Shown: positions 7,798 to 16,911, counted from the stretch's first letter. The stretch is 64,000 nt of DNA from Nonomuraea maritima (GCF_900100395.1 NZ_FNFB01000021.1:1-64000), one strand, 5' to 3'. A program made the numbers and translations. The notes: generated by a model from the sequence alone, not told the origin.

Positions 7798-8770
7798 CAC
7801 CGAAGGCGTGCGCATCGAGCTGCGCGCGCTGACCAAGCACTACCCGGGGCAGCCGGCCCCCGCGGTCGACAACGTCACCATGGACATCCCGGCCGGCGAG
7901 CTGGTCGTCTTCGTCGGCCCGTCCGGCTGCGGCAAGACGACCACGATGAAGATGATCAACCGGCTGGTGGAGCCGACCTCCGGCGAGATCCGCATCGGCG
8001 GTCAGGACGTCCTCAGTCTCGACCCCGACGAGTTGCGCCGGCACATCGGCTACGCCATCCAGCAGGTCGGCCTCTTCCCCCACCTGACCGTCGCGCAGAA
8101 CATCGGCCTGGTGCCCAAGCTGCTCGGCTGGCCGCAGGCCAAGATCGACGACCGGGTCGAGGAGCTGCTCGCACTGGTCAGCCTCGAGCCGTCCACGTTC
8201 CGCGGCCGCTACCCGCGCCAGCTGTCCGGCGGTCAGCAGCAGCGGATCGGCGTCGCACGGGCCCTGGCCGCCGACCCGCCGGTGATGCTCATGGACGAGC
8301 CCTTCGGCGCCACCGACCCGATCACCCGCGAGCACCTGCAGAACGAGTTCGTCCGGCTGCAGCGGCAGCTGCACAAGACCATCATCTTCGTCACGCACGA
8401 CTTCGAGGAGGCCATCAAGCTGGGCGACCGCATCGCCGTCCTGCGCGAGGGCTCGCACATCGCCCAGTACGACACCCCCGCGGCCATCCTCGACGCCCCC
8501 GCCGACGACTACGTCGCCGGCTTCATCGGCCAGGACGCCACGCTCAAGCGCCTGGCCCTGATGCGGGTCGCCGACGTCCCCGTGACCGACACCATCCCCG
8601 ACCCCGCCCTGCCGCAGGTCTCGGCGGACACGACGCTGCGCGAGGCGCTCGACCTCATGCTCGCGCACGGCACCGACCGCTGCGGCACGCCGACCGGAGT
8701 GCTCAGCTACGCCGAGCTGTGCGCGGTCGTGGGCCCCCGCCCGGAGGAGGCCATGACCGGTGACCGCTGA
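7784..8770 (+). CDS. Betaine/choline-type ABC transporter ATP-binding protein
   Basis: 328-aa ATPase of the ProV/OpuCA type, GTG start overlapping the preceding permease. Walker A GPSGCGKTT, Q-loop IQQVGLFPHLT, signature LSGGQQQR and Walker B VMLMDEPFGA with the switch His in IFVTHDFEEA are all intact. After about residue 240 there is one CBS-like segment (VSADTTLREALDLMLAHGTD) rather than the usual CBS pair, so osmotic/nucleotide gating may be reduced. It overlaps the next permease by 11 bp. Confidence 0.93.
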   Translation: MFDRDTEGVRIELRALTKHYPGQPAPAVDNVTMDIPAGELVVFVGPSGCGKTTTMKMINRLVEPTSGEIRIGGQDVLSLDPDELRRHIGYAIQQVGLFPHLTVAQNIGLVPKLLGWPQAKIDDRVEELLALVSLEPSTFRGRYPRQLSGGQQQRIGVARALAADPPVMLMDEPFGATDPITREHLQNEFVRLQRQLHKTIIFVTHDFEEAIKLGDRIAVLREGSHIAQYDTPAAILDAPADDYVAGFIGQDATLKRLALMRVADVPVTDTIPDPALPQVSADTTLREALDLMLAHGTDRCGTPTGVLSYAELCAVVGPRPEEAMTGDR

Positions 8771-9530
8771 GACGCTGACCGCCACGCGGGTCCGCCCCCT
8801 CGACCGCTTCCCCCTGGGCCCACGCCATCTGATCACGCCCGCCGCCGTCTGCGTCGCCCTGCTCGCCCTGTACGCCTGGGTGAGCACGCTGGAACTCGAC
8901 TCCATCGAGCAGCGCAGCCTCAACAGCTCCGTCCTCCTGGCCAAGACCGTCGAACACCTGGAGATGGCGCTCGCCGCGACGGCCCTCGTCGTGGTGATCG
9001 CGATCCCGCTGGGCGTGCTGGCCTCCAGGGCGCGCAACCGGGTCGCCGCGACGGTCATCCTCACCCTCGGCAACCTCGGCCAGGCCGTGCCCTCCATCGG
9101 CCTGCTGGTGCTGTGCACGTTCATCATGGGCGTGGGCTTCCGCACCGCGCTGGTCGGCCTCGTCGCGTACGCGGTGCTGCCGGTGCTGCGCAACACCATG
9201 GTCGGCGTCCAGCAGGTCGACCCCGCCCTCATCGAGGCGGCCCGCGGCATGGGCATGACCCGCGGTCAGGTCCTGCGCCGCGTCGAGCTCAAGCTGGCCG
9301 TCCCCACCATCCTGGCCGGGCTGCGCACCGCGCTGGTGCTGACCGTCGGCGTCGCCACGCTCGGCGCGTTCGTCGCGGCGGGCGGCTACGGCGAGCTGAT
9401 CATCAACGGGCTCAAGCTCAACCGCGTGCCCGTGACCGTCGTCGGCGGCGTGCTCACCGCGTGCATCGCCTTCCTCCTCGACTGGCTCGGCGGCCTGGCG
9501 GAGGACCTCCTCAAGCCGCGCGGCATGTGA
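8760..9530 (+). CDS. Betaine/choline-type ABC transporter permease
   Basis: 256-aa second permease, GTG start inside the end of the ATPase gene. It has an N-terminal soluble stretch, a first membrane helix (about 18-40), and a BPD core with the EAA loop IEAARGMGMTRGQVLRRVELKLAVP. It is homologous to the first permease, so the transporter is probably a heterodimeric OpuCB/OpuCD-like channel. Confidence 0.91.
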   Translation: MTAETLTATRVRPLDRFPLGPRHLITPAAVCVALLALYAWVSTLELDSIEQRSLNSSVLLAKTVEHLEMALAATALVVVIAIPLGVLASRARNRVAATVILTLGNLGQAVPSIGLLVLCTFIMGVGFRTALVGLVAYAVLPVLRNTMVGVQQVDPALIEAARGMGMTRGQVLRRVELKLAVPTILAGLRTALVLTVGVATLGAFVAAGGYGELIINGLKLNRVPVTVVGGVLTACIAFLLDWLGGLAEDLLKPRGM

Positions 9531-9569
9531 CCCCCCCGTTTCCCCGTCCCCTGAAGAAAAGGTTTTCCT

Positions 9570-10535
9570 ATGTTCTCCCGCCCCCTCCGGCAGACTCTCA
9601 CCCTGCTCGCCGCAGTCGCGCTCACCATGACGGGCGCGAGCGCGTGCGGCTCGGGTGACGCCGTCGAGGCCTCCAGCGCGGGCGACGAACTGGCCGGCGC
9701 CAAGTTCGTCATCGGTTCCAAGGACTTCACCGAGAACATCGTGCTCGGCAAGATCGCCGTACACCTGCTCAAGGCGCACGGAGCCGAGGTGGTCGACAAG
9801 ACCGACCTCGGCGGCACCGCGCCGAACCGCAAGGCCCTCGAGTCCGGCTCCATCGACATGTACTGGGAGTACTCCGGCACCGGCTGGATCGAGCACCTCA
9901 AGAACACCGAGCCGATCCACGACTCCGCCGAGCAGTTCACGTCCACCGCCGAAGCGGACCTCGCGAAGAACAAGATCCACTGGATCGGCCCGACTCCGCT
10001 GAACAACACCTACGCTCTCGCCATCCGCTCGGAGAAGGCCCAGGAGCTCGGCGTCAAGACGGTGTCCGACGTGGCCGAGCTGAGCAGGACCAAGCCGGAG
10101 GAGGCCACGGTCTGCATCGAGACCGAGTTCTCCACCCGCGACGACGGCCTGCCCGGCCTGACCAAGGCGTACGGGATGACCATCCCGAAGGACCGCGTCG
10201 CCCTGCTCGACACCGGCGTCGTCTACACCGAGACCGACAAGGGCCAGACCTGCAACTTCGGCGAGGTGTTCACCACCGACGGCCGCATCGCCGCGCTCGG
10301 GCTCACGGTGCTGGAGGACGACAAGAAGTTCTTCCCGAACTACAACGCGGCGGTGACCGTCCGGCAGGAGACCTACGAGAAGTACCCGGCGCTCGAGACG
10401 GTGCTCCAGCCGGTGATCGCGAAGCTGGACGACGCCACCATGCAGAAGATGAACTCCCGCGTCGACGTCGAGGGCCAGGAGCCGGGCACGGTGGCCACCG
10501 AATGGCTGGACGAGAACGGGTTCCTCGGCCGTTGA
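9570..10535 (+). CDS. Betaine/choline-type substrate-binding lipoprotein
   Basis: 321-aa lipoprotein. A signal peptide ends at a lipobox-like ASAC (Cys26). The OpuAC-type binding fold follows: FVIGSKDFTENIVLGKI, DKTDLGGTAPNRKALESG, DMYWEYSGTGW. The YWEYSGTGW element is typical of choline/glycine-betaine binding proteins of the OsmF/OpuCC group. Last gene of the operon, followed by a GC-rich hairpin. The exact substrate (betaine, choline or carnitine) is not resolved. Confidence 0.9.
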   Translation: MFSRPLRQTLTLLAAVALTMTGASACGSGDAVEASSAGDELAGAKFVIGSKDFTENIVLGKIAVHLLKAHGAEVVDKTDLGGTAPNRKALESGSIDMYWEYSGTGWIEHLKNTEPIHDSAEQFTSTAEADLAKNKIHWIGPTPLNNTYALAIRSEKAQELGVKTVSDVAELSRTKPEEATVCIETEFSTRDDGLPGLTKAYGMTIPKDRVALLDTGVVYTETDKGQTCNFGEVFTTDGRIAALGLTVLEDDKKFFPNYNAAVTVRQETYEKYPALETVLQPVIAKLDDATMQKMNSRVDVEGQEPGTVATEWLDENGFLGR

Positions 10536-10548
10536 GACGCCGCCCCGA

Positions 10549-10570
10549 GGCCGCCGCGACGGCGGCGGCC
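10549..10570 (+). terminator. GC-rich hairpin after the betaine transporter operon
   Basis: GGCCGCCGC-gacg-GCGGCGGCC forms a 9-bp stem with a 4-nt loop 14 bases after the binding-protein stop. There is no clear T-tract, as is common in actinomycetes. Confidence 0.55.
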
Positions 10571-10677
10571 GACTTGCCCAACTCCGTCGCCTGGTGCAAG
10601 GTGATCGGGCGAACGGTTCCACCTGGGAGGGTTGTGCACCAACGACGCCGTGTCCCGTGCTCGTCCGGCTGGGCCCG

Positions 10678-11037
10678 ATGACCGGCGAGCGGGGTCCACG
10701 CCCGGGCTCAGGGCCGCACGTCGTCGTGGTGGAGGTCTCGGGCGCGCTCGACATGGACACCTGCCCGGCCCTGCAGGAGCGGCTGGGCCGGGCGCTCTCG
10801 CTGCACCACCCGCCGCTGTTGGCCCTCGGATTGGGCGGGGTCACCTGCGCCGACTCCTACGGGCTCACCGTCCTGCTGGCCGCCGACCGGCACGCGCGTG
10901 ACCGGGGCGGCCGGATGGTGGCGTACGCGGCCGGGCTCACGCTGCGCAAGACGCTCAGGGAGCGCGGGGTCGACCGGGTCCTCGACGTGCGCCCGGCGCT
11001 CGCCGACGCCCTGCGCGAACTGCGCGCCGCGCACTGA
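10678..11037 (+). CDS. STAS-domain anti-sigma factor antagonist
   Basis: 119 aa from ATG 10678; an upstream GTG at 10594 would give 147 aa but the extra residues look non-conserved. The STAS fold is clear: VVVVEVSGALDMDTCPALQERL and the phosphorylation motif GVTCADSYGLTVLL, where the Ser after Asp matches the site used by SpoIIAA-like anti-anti-sigma factors. It would bind an RsbW-type kinase to release a sigma factor. No partner kinase is adjacent. Confidence 0.82.
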   Translation: MTGERGPRPGSGPHVVVVEVSGALDMDTCPALQERLGRALSLHHPPLLALGLGGVTCADSYGLTVLLAADRHARDRGGRMVAYAAGLTLRKTLRERGVDRVLDVRPALADALRELRAAH

Positions 11038-11155
11038 CCCGGCGCCGGTCTTTCCCCCGTCGGCACATGAGCGGCGCGCGAAGGCCACGCCCGGCCACTC
11101 CGCCGCCGCCAAGGCGGCGCCTCAGCGCCACGGCCGGCCGCCTTTACAAAGTAGA

Positions 11156-11659
11156 TCAGTTCGAGATGCGGATGACGGCCCGGTCGTCCCGCACCGCCAG
11201 CACGCGGAACTCGACGCCGTTGATCGAGCTGACGTTCGACCCGCCCGGCCGGTGCTCGCCGAAGGTCGCCAGCATGCCGTCCCCCCGGGAGGCGAAGCTG
11301 ACCGCGCCGTCGCGCACCATGACCTTCACCGACGACATGCCGAAACCCGGGGCGAGCCTGACGGTCTGCCCGTCGGTGACCACGACCTCGCAGTCGGCGT
11401 CGCGGCAGGCCTGCAGCCGCGAGCCGTCGCGGGGCCGCTGAAGGGCGGGGTTCCTGGGCGGACCGCTCTCGGAGGACATCGCAGGGGCCGACGACGTGCC
11501 GGCCGGACGTGGGGCCTGCGCCTCGGGCAGGCTCACCCGTGGTGACGCGACCTCCGTGGTCTCCGGCGCGGCGGACGGGACGACCTCGTCCGACCCGCAT
11601 CCGCACACCAGCAGGCACGCCGCCACGACCCCCGCCCGCACAACCAGCTGACCCGCCAT
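11156..11659 (-). CDS. Hypothetical lipoprotein
   Basis: 167 aa. ATG 11659 gives a compact lipoprotein signal, MAGQLVVRAGVVAACLLVCGC, with lipidation likely at one of the last cysteines. A Pro/Ser/Thr-rich spacer (about residues 25-75) leads to a small beta-rich domain (LQACRDADCEVVVTDGQTVRL, SINGVEFRVLAVRDDRAVIRI) with a Cys pair. No family recognised; the mature domain resembles small secreted FHA-free beta modules only in general. Stands alone between a STAS gene and a divergent secreted protein. Confidence 0.7.
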   Translation of the reverse strand: MAGQLVVRAGVVAACLLVCGCGSDEVVPSAAPETTEVASPRVSLPEAQAPRPAGTSSAPAMSSESGPPRNPALQRPRDGSRLQACRDADCEVVVTDGQTVRLAPGFGMSSVKVMVRDGAVSFASRGDGMLATFGEHRPGGSNVSSINGVEFRVLAVRDDRAVIRISN

Positions 11660-11911
11660 GCGCTCTCCTCGTCCCCCGTACGACCCGTGCGTCTTGGCAC
11701 GACGACGAGCAGTGTGCCGCGCGCGGCGCGCGACCGGCCCGTGCGACACGCGTTCGGCGAAATACGGGCAGTGCCTTGACGCGGGCGCCCGCGCCGGACG
11801 GGACGGAAATCCGTCAGCAAGGAGCTTGAAAGTGCGCGCCTCGCCTCAGCAAGTCAACTGAAATCGGGCCATTTCATGATGTGGTCATCCACCAGGGAAA
11901 GGGACTCCCCG

Positions 11912-12412
11912 ATGACCACCAGTCGCATCCTCACCGGCCTCGCCCTCGCCACCGCCGCCGCCCTCGCGTTCGCCCCCGCCGCCCAGGCCGCGACCGTCAC
12001 CGCGACCGCCACGTCGGACGCCACTTCGGACGCCGCGACCACCACCTGGGGCCCGCACTACGCGCCGGGGAAGGCCGCCAAGACCTTCGGCACGCTCACC
12101 GCGACAGGTGAGGACCACGCCGACCTGCCCACCGCCGACACCGTGCGGATCACCGGCAAGCTGTACGACCAGACCCGCCGGAGCAGCTGCGGGTGGGCGG
12201 TCTTCCGCATCACCTACCGCGTCGGCAACAACCTGCCGCACCGGCTGCACAGCGTCCGCGACTGCACGTACCGCGACGCCAAGCTCTACCGGTTCAGCTA
12301 CCGCGACGTCTACCAGGTCGAGCTGAAGGTCTGCTCCGAGGGCAAGGCCCCCCGCCCGTCCCTCGTCTGCCAGTACGCGGGCACCTGGAAGACCCTCTAC
12401 CTCTCGAAGTGA
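11912..12412 (+). CDS. Hypothetical secreted protein
   Basis: 166 aa from ATG 11912, preceded by AAAGGGA. A classical signal peptide (TSRILTGLALATAAALAFA, cleavage near AQA-AT) leads to a Thr/Ala spacer and a compact domain with four cysteines (SSCGWAVF, RDCTYRD, KVCSEG, LVCQYAG) that could form two disulfides. Tyr/Arg-rich beta strands are visible. No known family recognised; a secreted small disulfide-bonded domain is all that can be said. Confidence 0.72.
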   Translation: MTTSRILTGLALATAAALAFAPAAQAATVTATATSDATSDAATTTWGPHYAPGKAAKTFGTLTATGEDHADLPTADTVRITGKLYDQTRRSSCGWAVFRITYRVGNNLPHRLHSVRDCTYRDAKLYRFSYRDVYQVELKVCSEGKAPRPSLVCQYAGTWKTLYLSK

Positions 12413-12613
12413 CGGCAGGTAAAGCCGCCACAACTCGTACCTATATATCAGCATTTATCCGGTTGCTCCCCTATGGCCGGGGCAGTGAGCGCTCAGCAGC
12501 GAGGGGAACGCGTACCGGCTCGGTGTCACGGCACCGGGCCCGCGCCCCTGAGCCCCGGCGGCACCGGTCACGGCCGTCGCCAGGGGTTCGGAACTCAAGG
12601 GGAGGGTTCTTCG

Positions 12614-13018
12614 ATGGCCTATCACCACGCACGACCGGTCACCGGCTGGGTCGGCTGGATCTGGTTCGGCGGCATGATGATGATCCTGGCCGGGCTGTTC
12701 AACATCATCACCGGACTCGCGGCCATCTTCGCGAACCGGGTCTACGTGGCGACGCCCGCCCGGCTCCTTCTCTTCGACATCAGCACGTGGGGCTGGGTGC
12801 ACCTCGTCCTCGGCATCCTCGTCCTGGCCACCGGTATCGCGATCATGGCCGGACAGCTGTGGGCCAGGGTCGTGGGCGCCGTCCTGGTCATGCTGAACGC
12901 CCTCACACAGCTGACCTGGATAGCCGTCAATCCCTGGTGGTCGCTCGCCGTGATCGCGCTGGACGTCGTGGTGCTGTACGCGCTCATCGTCCACGGCAGG
13001 GAGGCCGAGGCGCACTGA
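12614..13018 (+). CDS. DUF7144-like four-helix membrane protein
   Basis: 134 aa, ATG 12614 preceded by GGAGGG. Four hydrophobic helices with Trp-rich ends are visible: GWVGWIWFGGMMMILAGLFN, WGWVHLVLGILVLATG, GAVLVMLNALTQLTWIAV and a C-terminal helix. This matches the widespread actinobacterial 'vitamin K epoxide-free' four-helix family now called DUF7144. Function unknown. It ends at a strong hairpin shared with the convergent GDPD gene. Confidence 0.75.
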   Translation: MAYHHARPVTGWVGWIWFGGMMMILAGLFNIITGLAAIFANRVYVATPARLLLFDISTWGWVHLVLGILVLATGIAIMAGQLWARVVGAVLVMLNALTQLTWIAVNPWWSLAVIALDVVVLYALIVHGREAEAH

Positions 13019-13032
13019 TCCGCGGCCGAGAC

Positions 13033-13074
13033 CGACATCGCCCCGCTGCCCGTCCGGGCCGCGGGGCGATGTCG
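13033..13074. terminator. Bidirectional terminator, 14-bp stem
   Basis: CGACATCGCCCCGC pairs perfectly with GCGGGGCGATGTCG across a 14-nt loop. It sits between convergent genes and probably ends transcription from both sides. Confidence 0.8.
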
Positions 13075-13087
13075 TGCGCGAGCGGGC

Positions 13088-13921
13088 TCAGCGGCCGCCG
13101 CGCCGCCAGGTGAGTTCCGCCACCCGCTCGGGGTTGCTGGTCAGGATGCCGTCGACCCCGTACCCCATCAGGCGGCGGATGACGGGCCTGCGACCGCCCG
13201 CGATGGCGTAGACGCGCATGTGCTTACGCCGTAGCTCCTTGATGTACTCCTCGGTGACGAGGCGCTGCGACAGCGTCACGCCCCTGACGTAGTCGGCCAC
13301 GCCTCTCAGCTGCTCCAGGGACGGGTTGCCGAGCAGCACGATCGGCACCTCGGGCACCTGGTCGTGCACCACGCGCAGCGCCCGCCAGTCGAAGGTCTGC
13401 AGCACGAGGTTGCCGCGCCACTGGTCCCTGGTCTCCTGCAGCACGGCCGCGACCTGCTGATCGATGTCCGGCGACCGCGGCGAATGCTTGACCTCCAGCA
13501 GCAGCCCGGTGCCGCTGCCGCCGAGCTGGTCGAGCGCCTCGCGGAGGGTCGGCACGCGCTCGTCCCGGTAGCGCGAGGAGAACCACGAGCCGGCGTCGAG
13601 CCGCCGGATCTCCGCGAGCGTGAAGTCGGCGACGTGCCACGGGCTGCGTCCGGGGAAGACCTGCTCGACGTCGGTGGTGCGCGACAGCGTCTCGTCGTGC
13701 ATGAGGACGAGCTGGTGGTCCTTGGTCTGCTGGATGTCGAACTCGCAGGCGTCGGCCTGCTGGGCCCTGGCCAGGGCGCAGGCGGCGAGTGTGTTCTCGG
13801 GGGCGTTGACGGATCCGCCCCGGTGGGCGATGACCTCGATGTTGCCGGGCGCGGCGGCCCAAGCGGGGGTGGCCAGGCCCGCCACGGTGGCGATGACGAT
13901 GGCGCCGAGCAGGCGGTACAT
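13088..13921 (-). CDS. Secreted glycerophosphodiester phosphodiesterase
   Basis: 277 aa. An N-terminal signal peptide (to about residue 23, TPAWA-AP) is followed by the GDPD barrel: VIAHRGGSVNAPENTLAA (catalytic His-Arg and metal-binding Glu), CEFDIQQTKD, HDETLSRTTDV and the downstream metal ligand in LLLEVKHS. It would hydrolyse glycerophosphodiesters outside the membrane to glycerol-3-phosphate and an alcohol, supplying phosphate or carbon. Confidence 0.93.
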   Translation of the reverse strand: MYRLLGAIVIATVAGLATPAWAAAPGNIEVIAHRGGSVNAPENTLAACALARAQQADACEFDIQQTKDHQLVLMHDETLSRTTDVEQVFPGRSPWHVADFTLAEIRRLDAGSWFSSRYRDERVPTLREALDQLGGSGTGLLLEVKHSPRSPDIDQQVAAVLQETRDQWRGNLVLQTFDWRALRVVHDQVPEVPIVLLGNPSLEQLRGVADYVRGVTLSQRLVTEEYIKELRRKHMRVYAIAGGRRPVIRRLMGYGVDGILTSNPERVAELTWRRGGR

Positions 13922-14133
13922 GTTCCTCCTCCAGCTAGATCCCTACCGACCCGACCTCAACGCGCACGCCTTATGTCGAGTTACGCAGAAAAGTGCCCAC
14001 ACGACCGCTCAATGACCGTTTTGGACCGGCGTGTCGTGACATGACAGATCGAAGCTTTGTCGTCGGGAGAGGGCGACTTGGCGGCACACGAAAGCCCGTC
14101 CAATATGGCCGTTTTGCCCCGCGCCGGGGTGGG

Positions 14134-14952
14134 TCAGAACGCGTAGCGCAGGATGCGGCCCACGTCTCGTACGCGCGGAAGGTGGGACATCATCCGAAGG
14201 CTCCACCGGCCGGGCACGGGGAAGTCGACAAGCCGGGGCGTGTCCACGCTGCGCACGGCGTCGAGGCAGCGCAGGCCGTCGTGCCAGCTCTCGAGCTCGT
14301 ACGGGTCGTCGATGCCCCAGTGCAGGGTCGCCCCGGAGTTGCGCACCGCGGGCACCAGGCGCTGCAGCCGGATGCCGAAGCTCCCGTAGCAGTCGAAGAG
14401 CAACTCCCCGGAGGGGAACCGCGCGGCGATGCGCTGGACGAGCCGCTTGCCGTCCTCCTCACGCAGGTACATGCTGAGGCCCTCGAACACGGCCGCCACC
14501 GGACGGTCGGCGGGCACCTCGTCGAGCCACGCGTCGCCGGTGACCGAGGCGCCGATCAGGTGGTACTCGCCCGGGGGAGGCGGCAGCAGCCGCTCGCGCA
14601 GGTCGAGCACCTCGGGATGGTCGACGTCGTACCAGCGGGTGCCGGGTGGCGGGCCCAGCCGGTGCGCGCGGGTGTCGAGGCCGCAGGCCAGGTGCAGCAC
14701 CGTGGCGCCGGGGTGCTCGGCCAGGAACCGTCCGGTCCAGTCGTCGAGGAGCTTGCCCCGCAGCGCGACGCCCGCGGCGGTCGCGCGGTTGATCCCCGTC
14801 CGGCCGAAGTCGTAGTCGATGCGCTCGACGGCCGTCTCGGCCCAGTGGTCGCGCAGGACGGAGTGGCGCTCGCGGCTGTCCAACGCCCGGCTGTACAAGG
14901 TGGCGAGCATGGTCTCCTGAGGGCCGGTCAGTGTGACCCTCTCGCGGTTCAT
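14134..14952 (-). CDS. Class I SAM-dependent methyltransferase, LCMT/Tcmp-like
   Basis: 272 aa from ATG 14952. The fold matches the leucine-carboxyl-methyltransferase-like O-methyltransferase family (PPM1/Tcmp): SAM site ATVLHLACGLDTRAHRL, the acidic RWYDVDHPEVLDLR and the catalytic-region FEGLSMYLREEDG. Family members methylate carboxyl or hydroxyl groups of polyketides and other natural products; no such cluster is adjacent, so the substrate is unknown. Confidence 0.86.
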   Translation of the reverse strand: MNRERVTLTGPQETMLATLYSRALDSRERHSVLRDHWAETAVERIDYDFGRTGINRATAAGVALRGKLLDDWTGRFLAEHPGATVLHLACGLDTRAHRLGPPPGTRWYDVDHPEVLDLRERLLPPPPGEYHLIGASVTGDAWLDEVPADRPVAAVFEGLSMYLREEDGKRLVQRIAARFPSGELLFDCYGSFGIRLQRLVPAVRNSGATLHWGIDDPYELESWHDGLRCLDAVRSVDTPRLVDFPVPGRWSLRMMSHLPRVRDVGRILRYAF

Positions 14953-15144
14953 GGCTCCCCGATCGCCTGGCGGACGCAGCGTCAAGGTAGCCCTGGCGCC
15001 GCCCGGCGGTCAACGCCTCGTACGGACGGCCACCCGTACGAGGCCGGCCGCCATGCCGACGCTCGGGAAGTCCGCCGTCACCATCCGCGCGCCGCCGGGG
15101 GAAGACGGAGCGGCCCGCAGGCGCGGGCGGTGCGGTGGGGTTGT

Positions 15145-16053
15145 CTACAGGTCGCGGGTCCAGATTTCTTCGGTGAGTTTGTGGCCTGACTCCTCGCCTT
15201 CGTGTTGCTCGCTCAGCGTGAAGCCCGCCTCCTTGTAGATGCGCCTGGCGCTGACCAGGTCGTCGCGGGTCCAGAGCATGATGCGGCGGTAGCCGGCGTC
15301 CGCGGCGAAGCGCAGGCACTCCTCGACCAGCCGCCTCCCTATGCCCATGCCGCGTGCGGACGGCTCGACGAGCAGCAGCCTGAGCTGCGCGGTCTCCGGA
15401 TCCCGTGGGACGCAGAAGACGCAGCCGACGCGCTTGCCGTCCACCTCGGCGATCCAGCCCGCCTTGCGCGCGGAGTCGTGGTCGAGGTACGCGGCGGCCA
15501 CCCGCGCCACCTCCGCCTCGAACCCGGGGCCCCAGCCGTACTCCCTGCTGTAGAGGACGCCGTGCCGGTGGACGACCCAGCCGAGGTCGCCGGCGCGCGG
15601 CGGCCGGAGCACGTACGCCGCGCCCTTCGAGGACTTCTGGAGCAGCCCCCTGATGAGAGTCATGGCCGACACGAGCCGCTCCTGGTCCTCCTCGGCGAGC
15701 CCGGCCAGGAGGTCGCGCACCTGGGAGTCGGCCCGCTCCTCCAGCATGGCGCAGGTGGACCGCCCGTCGTCGGTGAGGACGACGGTCTGGCGGCGCGCGT
15801 CGACGGCCGACCGTTCCCTGCGCACCAGGCCGTCCGACTCGAGGCGGTTGAGTATCCGGCTGAGGTAGCCCGCGTCGAGGTCGAGCAGCCGGCGCACCTC
15901 GCCCACCTCCATCTGCCCGTACCGGCCGAGCTCGAAGATCACCCTGCACTCGGTGAGCGAGTAGGGCGTCTCGTGCAGCCCGGCCTGGAGCACGCCGATG
16001 AGCTCGGTGTAGAACCGGCTGAACGCCCGGACCGCCGCCACCCGATCAGGCAT
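15145..16053 (-). CDS. Bifunctional MarR-type regulator / GNAT acetyltransferase
   Basis: 302 aa. GGAGG lies six bases before ATG 16053, which decides this start over the ATG four codons upstream. Residues 1-145 form a MarR wHTH (CRVIFELGRYGQMEVGEV, LLDLDAGYLSRILNRLES, wing SAVDARRQTVVLTDDG). Residues 150-300 form a GNAT acetyltransferase with the acetyl-CoA loop EPSARGMGIGRRLVEECL. This natural fusion is recurrent in bacteria and may couple DNA binding to acetylation of a small molecule or protein. It is divergent from nothing; a palindrome lies upstream. Confidence 0.88.
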   Translation of the reverse strand: MPDRVAAVRAFSRFYTELIGVLQAGLHETPYSLTECRVIFELGRYGQMEVGEVRRLLDLDAGYLSRILNRLESDGLVRRERSAVDARRQTVVLTDDGRSTCAMLEERADSQVRDLLAGLAEEDQERLVSAMTLIRGLLQKSSKGAAYVLRPPRAGDLGWVVHRHGVLYSREYGWGPGFEAEVARVAAAYLDHDSARKAGWIAEVDGKRVGCVFCVPRDPETAQLRLLLVEPSARGMGIGRRLVEECLRFAADAGYRRIMLWTRDDLVSARRIYKEAGFTLSEQHEGEESGHKLTEEIWTRDL

Positions 16054-16077
16054 GCTTGCCTCCATCCACCAATTTCG

Positions 16078-16090
16078 TTGACGGAGTCAA
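16078..16090. promoter_or_regulatory. Candidate MarR-GNAT autoregulatory site
   Basis: TTGAC-gga-GTCAA lies 25 bases upstream of the MarR-GNAT start. It extends partly outward (CGTTGAC on the left, GTCAAACG on the right). Binding is inferred from position. Confidence 0.4.
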
Positions 16091-16153
16091 ACGTACTGCG
16101 CAGGGTTGAGCGGTCGCAAGAGAAGGCGGGAACCAGAGCCCGGTTCCCGCCTC

Positions 16154-16480
16154 TCAGCGCGCGTGGGTGAACAGGAACGCGCAGTCCTGCACGGCCTCGA
16201 CCCGATGCCTGCGCGGCGGCAGGATCAGCAGGTCGCCCGGCAGGCCGTCCCACGAGTCGCGCCCGGCGACCAGCCGCACCCGCCCGTGCAGCACGTGCAC
16301 CGTCACCTCGCCGGGGTGCTCGTGTTCGTGCAGGTGCTCGCCCTGCCGCAGGGCCATCACGGTCTGGCGCAGCGCGCGCTCATGTCCGCCGTGGACGGTC
16401 GCGGCGCTGCGACCGCTGCTCGCCGCACGGGCGAGCGCGACCTGGCGGCGTACGAGCGCGGGGAGCGAAACCTTGCTCAT
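16154..16480 (-). CDS. Small cupin-domain protein
   Basis: 108 aa single cupin. Metal-type motif 1 is readable as HLHEHEHPGEVTVHVLHGRV with several histidines; motif 2 is PGDLLILPPRRHRVEA. Its ATG overlaps the stop of the upstream cupin gene by 4 bp (ATGA), so the two are co-translated. It is paralogous to the cupin at 21980-22312 (shared ALRQTV, RQG, HPGE/NPGE, GRVR, GDLL). Role unknown; sensor or small-molecule binding is possible. Confidence 0.78.
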   Translation of the reverse strand: MSKVSLPALVRRQVALARAASSGRSAATVHGGHERALRQTVMALRQGEHLHEHEHPGEVTVHVLHGRVRLVAGRDSWDGLPGDLLILPPRRHRVEAVQDCAFLFTHAR

Positions 16481-16911
16481 GGCGTGGGCGCGCGACGGTC
16501 CCGCCGGGCTTCCAGCTCCTCCGGGCTGACCACGGTCAGCATCGGCTGACCGGGCGCGCAGAACATGGTCACCACGAACGCCGACTCCTCGTCCGTGAGG
16601 TGGTTGCCGTCCTGGTAGTGGATGACGTCGCCGCCCGGCTCCCAGAACGACTCACCGGCCCGGACGACCCTGACGGGCTCGCCCTCGAGTTCGAAGTTGA
16701 TGGCCCCCTTGATCACGTACCCGTACGCGGGGCCCGAGTGCCGGTGCGGGGGCGCGCCCGGGCTCTTCGGCGGCAACGTGACGCGGATCGTCATCGCCTC
16801 GGCCCCCTCCGGCGCGGGCGGCGCGCCCGGCACGGTGGCGACCACGTCGATCTGCGGCGGCGGCCCGCTCTTGTCGGGGTTGTCCAGGTAGTGGGCGTGC
16901 TCGGTGCTCAT
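16477..16911 (-). CDS. Cupin-domain protein
   Basis: 144 aa. The cupin barrel shows PHRHSGPAYGYVIKGAINFEL (motif 1, two His and a downstream region) and GESFWEPGGDVIHYQDGN (motif 2). The protein starts with MSTEHAHYLDNPDKSGPPP, a common opening for this family. First gene of a two-cupin operon; the upstream gap to the divergent small ORF at 17065 is dense in inverted repeats. Confidence 0.8.
   Translation of the reverse strand: MSTEHAHYLDNPDKSGPPPQIDVVATVPGAPPAPEGAEAMTIRVTLPPKSPGAPPHRHSGPAYGYVIKGAINFELEGEPVRVVRAGESFWEPGGDVIHYQDGNHLTDEESAFVVTMFCAPGQPMLTVVSPEELEARRDRRAPTP

Noticed and set aside
9570-10844. Long minus frame extending over the binding-protein gene
   Set aside because: Shadow of the opposite strand; no start region, domain or ribosome site of its own.
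11101-11119. Hairpin between STAS and lipoprotein genes (GCCGCC/GGCGGC)
   Set aside because: Only a 2-nt loop and low-complexity repeats; could be chance in GC-rich DNA.
13922-14133. Two similar CAAAACGGNCAT segments on the minus strand
   Set aside because: Similarity is over few bases with several mismatches; no associated regulator.
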